Under the pieces are notes generated by a model, which searched no databases, was not told the DNA's origin, and was given only the letters and a program-made list of their open reading frames with translations. Below, in pieces: positions 58,052 through 64,000 of a stretch of DNA of 64,000 nucleotides (the stretch's first letter is position 1; each line of letters begins with the position of its first letter). Both the position numbers and the translations under genes were made by a program. Origin of the DNA: JACJXW01 sp964418125 (GTDB lineage: Bacteria; Bacteroidota; Bacteroidia; Chitinophagales; Saprospiraceae); contig CAYQKY010000010.1 in NCBI GenBank assembly GCA_964418125.1, forward strand, positions 1 to 64,000. Direction: 5' to 3'.

Positions 58052-58729
58052 ATGAAAATGAGAAAACCTGCTAAAAACCCGTGGCTGTTCCTGGCCATCC
58101 TAGTGTTATCCATTGGCGGATGTAATTCCGATGATAAAAAGGCAGACGGAAGCTCAGCCAACGCTACAGAGAATACAGAACAACCGCCTGCTCCCTCTGC
58201 GGATTTTACCATCGTGCCCGGGCAGCGGGTAGGAGGGATAAAGGCCACTTCTACGGAGGCCGACATCAAGGCGCTTTACGGAGATGATAATGTGGAATAC
58301 CGTTCCGTATACATCGGCGAGGGGGAATCCCAGCCCGGCATCGCCGTTTTTCCGAACACCGACAATGAACTGGAGATCGTCTGGGATATCGCCGCTGCGA
58401 CCGGGAACCCCGAGTTCATCCGCATCAGCAAGGAGCATACCGAATGGCATACCGTTGAGGGCGTCACAGTGGGCACTGCGCTGGAAGAACTGGAAAAGAT
58501 CAACGGTAAGCCTTTCCAGCTTTATGGTTTCGGCTGGGACTACGGCGGCCTGGTCAGTGACTGGATGGGCGGCCGGCTGAACAGCCACCTCATCATTGCC
58601 CTGGAACCGGCAGATTGGGAGAAGGTAGGGCCGGAAGTATCGGGGGACGTAACCTTTTCCTCGAACGGCACGGAGGTGAGGGAACTGGGGGCGAAAGTGG
58701 CCTCGATGGTGGTGACGTTCGGGAATTAG
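58052..58729 (+). CDS. putative lipoprotein of unknown function
   Basis: The 225-residue protein has a lipoprotein signal (residues 1-24: basic start, hydrophobic core WLFLAILVLS, lipobox LSIGGC) and a short acidic/Asn/Ser-rich linker. The mature domain has patterns such as VGGIKATSTEADIKALYG, ELEIVWDIAAATGNPEFI and GVTVGTALEELEKINGKPFQ. The repeated T/S-E-A-D-I-K and L-E-E-L-E-K-I motifs resemble those seen in proteins with BLIP-like folds, but I cannot assign a family. It starts 32 nt after the hairpin element ends. Lgt (6292-7152) would modify it. Confidence 0.7.
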   Translation: MKMRKPAKNPWLFLAILVLSIGGCNSDDKKADGSSANATENTEQPPAPSADFTIVPGQRVGGIKATSTEADIKALYGDDNVEYRSVYIGEGESQPGIAVFPNTDNELEIVWDIAAATGNPEFIRISKEHTEWHTVEGVTVGTALEELEKINGKPFQLYGFGWDYGGLVSDWMGGRLNSHLIIALEPADWEKVGPEVSGDVTFSSNGTEVRELGAKVASMVVTFGN

Positions 58730-58822
58730 ACTCTTTTTCAGCAGTCTCCTGACAATAGCTTTTTTGCGACACCTACGGCCGGGCAGATTTTTTACATTAC
58801 AGGATAAAAAATTTTGCATATC

Positions 58823-60550
58823 ATGAACCGGCTCATCACCATCCTTTTTGTCTTATCTTTAAATGATGGGTTCTCCCAGGCGCCCCAGGTAACTACCCAT
58901 TTCCCTTCCAATCTGGAAAATTCCGCTGCTGCTCAGGAAAAGATCACCATTGACTTCGATTTGCCGCTAGACGAAACCACTATCCATTCCGGGACGGTGA
59001 AAGTGTTCGGCCGCTGGTCGGGCCCTCTGGCAGCCTCGTTACAGCTGGCCAACGGCGGGCAACGCATCGAGATTCTTCCCGACGAACCCTTCATCGCCGG
59101 GGAGTGGGTAACTGTGAACCTAACCCGGGATATCCAAAGTGCCGGCGGAGTGGCGATGGGCCGGGGTTACAGATGGAACTTCTGGGTGGCCACCGCCGAA
59201 AGCAGCCTTCAGCAATACCCTGTTGATACTATCGTATTGCGCCAGCCTGGTGAAGAGTACCTCCAAACCTACGGCGCCTACGCCGGCGATGTGAACAACG
59301 ACGGCTTTTCCGACCTGGTGGTGGTCAATGAATTTGTGGATGACCTCCGGATACTGTTGAACGACGGCGCAGGCAACTACACCGATTTCACCATAATTCC
59401 GATGGGCAACCTCCTGCCCAGCCCGAATGAAGGGGCCGATTTCGACGGCGACGGAGAGATCGACCTGGCGGTCAGCACCGCTCACCAGAATGAAGTTCGG
59501 GTTCTGTTCGGCGACGGCCAGGGCGGATTCACTCCGCCCGAAGTCTATTACACCGATGAGGGCGCCCGGGGCCTGGTGGTCCTCGATTGCAACGGCGATG
59601 GCCACGACGATATCTTTATTACCAACCGTATTGCCGGCAACCTGTCGCTGCTGGTCAATGACGGAACCGGGCAGTTTACGGTAGAATCCATGGATACCGA
59701 CGGAAGCGGCGAGACTTCCTGTGCCGTGGCCGACGCCAATAACGACGGCTTTCCCGATATCTTCATCGGCATGTTCACCAACCCCGAGCTTGCGCTGCTT
59801 TTAGGTGATGGCCAGGGCGGCTTCACCCTTTCCGACAGGGCGCCTGTCACCGGAAGCCCCTGGATGATCGCTACCGCCGACCTCAATGGCGACGGCTTTG
59901 CCGATGTGGCTTCCGCCAACTCCAACGGCAACCGCCTGGCGGTCGCTTTCGGTGATGGCGCCGGGCAACTCTCTGCACCCACTCATTATACCCATTCCAC
60001 CTTGCGCTTCCCCCTCGCCATCGACCTGGGCGACCTGGACGGAGACGGGGATATTGACATCGTGACCAGCAACTATTCCGGCCCTACTTTTGCCGTTTTC
60101 GAGAACGACGGCGCCGGTAATTTTTCGGTAGCCTCCATCCTTCCTTCCCCGGACCTGGCCTCCTGCGCCATCATCCATGACCGCGATAACGACGGCGACC
60201 TCGACATCAGCGGTACGGATGAAGGGGTGGATGAGATCGTGCTATTTGAAAACCCCGGTATTGTAAATACTGTCCGGGAAGGCGCTGAAGCGGCGCTTTC
60301 CGCGGTGCTTTTATCCAATCCCTGCCGGGGGGACTGCGGGCTGGGCCTGGATCTTGAGGAAATGGGGGAGGTGAGGCTGAGTATGTTTAATGCTCGGGGC
60401 CAGGCCGTCTATCGCCGCAGTTTTGGCCGCCTGCCGGCAGGAAAGCACCGTTTAAGCTGGCCGGTGGAAGGCCTGGCAGCGGGGGCGTATTTCCTGAAGC
60501 TGGAGGCCGGGGAGAAGCAATGGGCCGGCCGCCTGGTGGTTGACGATTAG
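58823..60550 (+). CDS. FG-GAP/VCBS repeat protein with T9SS type A sorting domain
   Basis: From ATG 58823 the product has 575 residues with a signal peptide (MNRLITILFVLSLNDGFSQ), then a SbsA-type Ig-like domain (residues about 20-125). About seven FG-GAP/VCBS repeats follow with Ca2+-binding motifs such as DVNNDGFSDLVVVN, DFDGDGEIDLAVS, DCNGDGHDDIFIT, DANNDGFPDIFIG, DLNGDGFADVASA and DLDGDGDIDIVTS, forming a beta-propeller. The last 80 residues are a type A CTD (NPCRGDCGLGLDL, LSMFNARGQAVYRRSFG, GLAAGAYFLKLEAG). It is exported by T9SS, probably as a surface or secreted adhesin. Ligand unknown. Confidence 0.93.
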   Translation: MNRLITILFVLSLNDGFSQAPQVTTHFPSNLENSAAAQEKITIDFDLPLDETTIHSGTVKVFGRWSGPLAASLQLANGGQRIEILPDEPFIAGEWVTVNLTRDIQSAGGVAMGRGYRWNFWVATAESSLQQYPVDTIVLRQPGEEYLQTYGAYAGDVNNDGFSDLVVVNEFVDDLRILLNDGAGNYTDFTIIPMGNLLPSPNEGADFDGDGEIDLAVSTAHQNEVRVLFGDGQGGFTPPEVYYTDEGARGLVVLDCNGDGHDDIFITNRIAGNLSLLVNDGTGQFTVESMDTDGSGETSCAVADANNDGFPDIFIGMFTNPELALLLGDGQGGFTLSDRAPVTGSPWMIATADLNGDGFADVASANSNGNRLAVAFGDGAGQLSAPTHYTHSTLRFPLAIDLGDLDGDGDIDIVTSNYSGPTFAVFENDGAGNFSVASILPSPDLASCAIIHDRDNDGDLDISGTDEGVDEIVLFENPGIVNTVREGAEAALSAVLLSNPCRGDCGLGLDLEEMGEVRLSMFNARGQAVYRRSFGRLPAGKHRLSWPVEGLAAGAYFLKLEAGEKQWAGRLVVDD

Positions 60551-60644
60551 TTTGGCTTCTTTAGTTTTATGCGAATAAAAAACCTTCAAATCCACTGATT
60601 ATCTTATTTTTAAAGCCCATCTGAAAACCTCAAAAATCACAGTC

Positions 60645-61421
60645 ATGAACGAGAACCAGCAAAGAAAGCTTGAAGAAGTACTCGAGTACGGATACGAATT
60701 TCATTTTGGCAGCTACCTCAGCAAAGGGCTGGAGCTCTTTCAGAAGAATGCAGGCGAGTTTATCGGGTTTGCTTTCGTGGCGGGGATCATCATTACGGTT
60801 GCCAGCCTGATCCCCTTTATCGGGTCGGTTGCCAGCGGATTTTTCCTGTCGCCGGCGCTGACGGTGGGAGCCTATCTGGTGGCACACAAACTGAACAAGG
60901 GAGAAAGAACGGAGTTCGGCGACTTTTTCAAAGGTTTTGATTTCATCGGGCCGCTGGCAGCAGCCACCTTCCTGGTTACCCTCATCGTAATGGCGAGCCT
61001 CATTCCGCTGTTCCTGGCCATGGGCGCTTCGGAGCTTTGGGCCTGGATATCGGAATTTCAGCCGGGGCCATTCGGTATGGACGATCCGCCGGAGTTTCCG
61101 GCATGGGGCGTATTATTCCTGCTTCCTGCCCTCTATCTGGGCGTTGCCTACAACTGGGCCACCCTATTCATCGCTTTTTACCGCATGGGCCCCTGGGAAG
61201 CGATGGAAATGAGCCGGAAACTGATCACCAAACAGTGGGCAATCATCTTTCTGTATATTCTGGCCTTGGGCCTTTTAGCCGCCTCCGGTATCATCCTTTT
61301 GTTTATCGGGATCTTTGTGACCTACCCGATCATGCTGTGCGCGCAGTATGCGGCCTTTGCCGATGTTACGCGCCTGATGGAAGAGAGTGAGAGTGACATC
61401 ACGGAGCACCTGGTCGACTGA
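60645..61421 (+). CDS. polytopic membrane protein, unknown
   Basis: The 258-residue protein has a short cytosolic start (MNENQQRKLEEVLEYGYEF) and about six transmembrane helices (for example FIGFAFVAGIIITVASLIPF, AATFLVTLIVMASLIPLFLA, WGVLFLLPALYLGVAYNWAT and YILALGLLAASGIILLFI). The overall pattern, with a soluble part and helices ending near MLCAQYAAFADVTRLMEESE, resembles DUF975/YciC-like proteins, which are uncharacterised. Function unknown. It starts 94 nt after the FG-GAP gene on the same strand. Confidence 0.75.
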   Translation: MNENQQRKLEEVLEYGYEFHFGSYLSKGLELFQKNAGEFIGFAFVAGIIITVASLIPFIGSVASGFFLSPALTVGAYLVAHKLNKGERTEFGDFFKGFDFIGPLAAATFLVTLIVMASLIPLFLAMGASELWAWISEFQPGPFGMDDPPEFPAWGVLFLLPALYLGVAYNWATLFIAFYRMGPWEAMEMSRKLITKQWAIIFLYILALGLLAASGIILLFIGIFVTYPIMLCAQYAAFADVTRLMEESESDITEHLVD

Positions 61422-61433
61422 TCGCCCCTGGGG

Positions 61434-62570
61434 TCAGTTCTTTGCGGCTACGCCTGCTCTTGCCATCCAGCTGTGCAGGTTCTCACGCTTGATGGCGGCC
61501 GCCATAAGCTCCGGGAACTGATCGGGCGTACAGGCGAAAGCGGGGATATCCAGAGCAGCCAGTTGTTGTGCCAGCTGTTTATTGTAGGAAGGGGCCCCCT
61601 GGTCGTTAAGTGCCAGCAGAGCAATAAACTGGGCTCCGGAGGCTTTGATGGCGGCGGTTCTTTTAAGCATGTCCTCTTCTGTTCCCCCTTCGTAGAGGTC
61701 GCTGATGAGGATGAAAATGGTATCGTTGGGGCGCCGGATGAGGGGCTGGGCGTAGGCAAGCGCTTTGGCAATGTCGGTACCGCCTCCAAGTTGAGTGGCG
61801 AAAAGCAGCTCAACAGGGTCGTCCAGGTATCCGGTGAGGTCGGCCACGCTGGTATCGAAAGTAATGAGGTGGGTATGCAGGGCGCGCAGGGAAGCCATGA
61901 TACAACCCAGGATACCGGCGTACACTACAGAGGTGGCCATAGAACCGCTCTGGTCAACCAGCAGGATGACATCTTTGAGCTGGGCTCTTTTCCTTCCGAA
62001 GCCGAATATCTGTTCGGGTATGATGGTTCCCAGGCCCGGCTGGTAATGTTTCAGGTTGGCGCGTATGGTTCGGCGCCAGTCGACCTCGTTGAGGCGGGGC
62101 CGGCGGTTGCGGGCGGAGCGGTCGAGGCTGCCGCGAATGGCCTGCCGCATTGGGTTTTCCAGCCGTTTTTCCAGCTGTTCGACGATGCGCCGGATGACCA
62201 GGCGTGCCGATTCTCTTGTCTGGTCCGGCATTGCCTTGTTGAGGGAAAGGATGGTGCCAACGAGCTCGACGTCCGGCTCGATGGCCTCCAGGAGCTCCGG
62301 TTCCAGGAGCATGCGTTTTAGCCCCAGGCGGTGCAGGGCGTCCCGTTGTAACAATTGGACGACGGGAGTGGGGAAGTAACGGCGGATATCTCCCAGCCAC
62401 CGGTTTACATTGGGTGAGGAACTGCCCAGTCCCGCCTTTCGCCCGGAATCGTAAAGGGCTTCCAGGACGCGATCGACCCCCTGCGCCTGCCCCCGGAGGC
62501 TGACCTCTCCTTCGGGGTCGGCCTGTTTTCCCAGTATCAGGCGCCAGCGCTCGATGCGTTCGTCGTTCAT
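61434..62570 (-). CDS. VWA-domain protein (CoxE-like)
   Basis: From ATG 62570 the product has 378 residues; the in-frame Met at 62696 adds a Cys-rich stretch overlapping the neighbour and is rejected. The N-terminal half is helical (RWRLILGKQADPEGEVSLRG onward). The C-terminal VWA domain (about 200-370) contains the MIDAS motif LLVDQSGSMATSVVYAG, a Thr in GGGTDIAKALAYAQ and ILISDLYEGGTEEDML. VWA proteins often pair with MoxR AAA ATPases in metal-insertion or stress roles, but no MoxR gene is present here. It is 11 nt from the upstream GlsB gene, so they are co-transcribed. Confidence 0.87.
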   Translation of the reverse strand: MNDERIERWRLILGKQADPEGEVSLRGQAQGVDRVLEALYDSGRKAGLGSSSPNVNRWLGDIRRYFPTPVVQLLQRDALHRLGLKRMLLEPELLEAIEPDVELVGTILSLNKAMPDQTRESARLVIRRIVEQLEKRLENPMRQAIRGSLDRSARNRRPRLNEVDWRRTIRANLKHYQPGLGTIIPEQIFGFGRKRAQLKDVILLVDQSGSMATSVVYAGILGCIMASLRALHTHLITFDTSVADLTGYLDDPVELLFATQLGGGTDIAKALAYAQPLIRRPNDTIFILISDLYEGGTEEDMLKRTAAIKASGAQFIALLALNDQGAPSYNKQLAQQLAALDIPAFACTPDQFPELMAAAIKRENLHSWMARAGVAAKN

Positions 62571-62581
62571 CAAAAAAACAA

Positions 62582-62824
62582 TTATTTTTTGAGCAGCCCG
62601 GCAATCCACAGGAGCACAACAGCCCCGGCAGCAGCAGTAATGACGGACCCGATCAGGCCCCCACCGGTGCTGATCCCCAGTAAACCGAACAACCATCCAC
62701 CAATGATGCCGCCAATGATGCCAATTACAATATTACCCAGGATGCCGAACCCGGAACCACGCATGATCAGCCCGCCCAACCAACCGGCAATGCCGCCTAC
62801 GATAAGGAAGTAAAGAAGTTCCAT
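62582..62824 (-). CDS. GlsB/YeaQ/YmgE-family small membrane protein
   Basis: The 80-residue protein has three to four hydrophobic segments with Gly-rich patterns: LIVGGIAGWLGGLIMRGSGF, LGNIVIGIIGGIIGGWLFGL and VITAAAGAVVLLWIAGLL. This is the transglycosylase-associated/GlsB family, induced in stress in many bacteria. The biochemical role is unknown. It is the first gene of a two-gene unit with the VWA protein, divergent from the YbhN-like gene at 62941. Confidence 0.93.
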   Translation of the reverse strand: MELLYFLIVGGIAGWLGGLIMRGSGFGILGNIVIGIIGGIIGGWLFGLLGISTGGGLIGSVITAAAGAVVLLWIAGLLKK

Positions 62825-62940
62825 TTTATTAGAATTTGGTTAGTGTTCAGAAAGGTAGCTAAAATTGGATGCTTTTCCGCAACTTTGCGGGAATTAACAA
62901 AAATTACAGAACTCCGCATCATAAGATTTGTTGCCAATAA

Positions 62941-64000
62941 ATGTCCGTAAAAACAAACTTTTTTGTGAAGCAAGATACGCTGAAGCATTTTGATGAAGAA
63001 CACCATGAGGCGCTCCGGCAGATACGCGTGTCCCGCATCGTACTGCCTGTCCTCCTGGGTATTGTGGCGGTAGGGTATCTGCTTTGGCGGCAGTTCGACC
63101 CCGAAGAATTTGCCAAAATAGACTGGACGGCGCACACGCTGTTCTGGATCGGCGCCTGCGTGCTTATCCTCATGGCCCGTCATTTGGCTTACGCCACTCG
63201 CCTCCACATCCTATCAGAAAAGGAGTTTAGCTGGCGTAAATGTATCGAGCTCATCTTCATATGGGAATTCAGCTCCGCCGTTTCCCCTACTGCCGTCGGC
63301 GGTTCGGCGGTAGCCTTCTTTGTACTCGCGCAGGAAAAGCTGTCTACAGCGAAAACCGCCACCATCGTCTTGTACACCATCGTGCTCGACAGCTTTTTCT
63401 TTATCGGTTCGCTGCCCATCCTGTTCCTCTTTTTCGGAACAAATATGATCCGTCCGGAAGTGAAGGCCATCGAAGATATCGGGGCCTGGGGCTTTTATTT
63501 CCTTTTCGCCTATTCTTTAATGGCATTGTACAGCAGCATTTTCTACTATGGCCTGTTCATCAACCCCGAACAGATGAAGCGGGTGCTGGTGGGCTTTACC
63601 CGGATCGGCTTTCTGAAGCGCTACCGGCGCCGGGCAGTCGAGCTGGGCAATGAGATGATCATGGCGTCTACCCATCTGAAACGGCAGAACTGGCGGTTTC
63701 ACCTCGGCGCCTTCCTGGCTACCGCCACGGCCTGGTCCTGCCGCTTTCTGCTCCTCAACTGCCTGATCATTGCCTTCATCACTGCTTTGCCGGTGGATTT
63801 CTGGACGCAATTCGAGCTTTACGCCCGCCTGGAGACGATGTTCGTCATTATTGCCTTCAGCCCCACGCCGGGAGGCGCCGGCTTCGTGGAGATCCTCTTT
63901 GGCGGTTTCCTTAGCGATTATGTAACCAACCCCACCTACGCTACACTCATCTCTACCATCTGGAGGCTGCTTTCCTATTACACTTATTTGCTGGCAGGCG
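62941..64000 (+). CDS. YbhN/UPF0104-family lysylphosphatidylglycerol-synthase-type TM protein (partial)
   Basis: The reading frame starts at ATG 62941 and remains open to the window end, with 353 complete codons seen. The product is a polytopic membrane protein with hydrophobic stretches (IVLPVLLGIVAVGYLLW, TLFWIGACVLILMARHLAYA, YFLFAYSLMALYSSIFYYGL), a conserved AVSPTAVGGSAVAFFVLAQE and the family signature FSPTPGGAGFVEILFGGFL (SPTPGGxGxxE). This is the N-terminal membrane domain of MprF-like or flippase-like proteins. Without the C-terminus, an MprF fusion cannot be excluded. The C-terminal part of the gene lies beyond 64000. Confidence 0.87.
   Translation, partial: MSVKTNFFVKQDTLKHFDEEHHEALRQIRVSRIVLPVLLGIVAVGYLLWRQFDPEEFAKIDWTAHTLFWIGACVLILMARHLAYATRLHILSEKEFSWRKCIELIFIWEFSSAVSPTAVGGSAVAFFVLAQEKLSTAKTATIVLYTIVLDSFFFIGSLPILFLFFGTNMIRPEVKAIEDIGAWGFYFLFAYSLMALYSSIFYYGLFINPEQMKRVLVGFTRIGFLKRYRRRAVELGNEMIMASTHLKRQNWRFHLGAFLATATAWSCRFLLLNCLIIAFITALPVDFWTQFELYARLETMFVIIAFSPTPGGAGFVEILFGGFLSDYVTNPTYATLISTIWRLLSYYTYLLAG

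Noticed and set aside
63240..63653. A 137-codon frame within the YbhN-like region
   Set aside because: It is out of frame with the clearly conserved membrane protein that runs from 62941 to the window end.
1..64000. CRISPR arrays, integrases, transposases and prophage genes
   Set aside because: No regularly spaced 25-40 bp repeats and no recognisable mobile-element proteins were found.

Overview
The window looks like a chromosomal segment of a marine or environmental Bacteroidota, most likely Saprospiria (Lewinella/Phaeodactylibacter-like), with a GC content in the mid-50s by eye. The reasons are type 9 secretion C-terminal sorting domains (2566-4824 and 58823-60550), promoters with the Bacteroidota -7 box TAnnTTTG, few clear Shine-Dalgarno sites, ParC and RF3 of the expected lineage type, and a sigma factor overlapping a beta-barrel membrane protein. 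No rRNA, tRNA, CRISPR array, transposase or integrase was found. The genus is inference.

Layout. 1-444 is a palindrome-rich intergenic stretch. 445-4824 (minus) holds a T9SS type B secreted protein followed by two exported barrel-like proteins. 5266-16751 is rich in cell-envelope genes: two glucosaminidases, two paralogous MltD-like transglycosylases, Lgt, an OmpH/Skp chaperone and a site-2 protease. It also carries an orphan MoaD and a large TPR-CHAT protein whose catalytic Cys is missing. 16834-18744 is a divergent BtpA/PsuG pair. 19087-31862 contains a SPOR-like protein, RF3, a Na+/H+ antiporter, a SulP transporter behind a structured leader, a TetR regulator, ParC, and an ECF sigma factor overlapping a membrane-anchored beta-barrel protein. 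31929-45491 mixes two DJ-1/PfpI proteins (one a regulator, one exported), TrmB, hydrolases, an ornithine cyclodeaminase-like enzyme, endonuclease I, a DUF1990/YndJ pair, HMG-CoA synthase and CoaX. 52000-64000 holds a CrtC-like protein, a fused 5-oxoprolinase, lipoproteins, an FG-GAP T9SS protein, a VWA protein and the start of a YbhN-type flippase-like protein that runs off the end.

The most notable system is the minus-strand cluster 51714 to 46341. It encodes an SMC-like ATPase, a TOPRIM protein, a MukF/JetA-like kleisin and a MukE/JetB-like protein. This is the full component set of a Wadjet/MksBEFG anti-plasmid condensin, but with compact proteins, gene order C-D-A-B, and a repeat-bearing gap before jetB.

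A second theme is intergenic repeats. Two unlinked hairpin elements of about 163 bp (33010-33171 and 57856-58019) share AGAG...CTCT ends, 18-bp perfect terminal inverted repeats and a similar central hairpin, although their stems differ in sequence. There are several other palindrome clusters (1-201, 1458-1541, 35418-35538, 38090-38310) and 7-8 bp tandem repeats at gene ends (39376, 46995, 52890). Positions of short motifs were counted by eye and may be off by a base or two.
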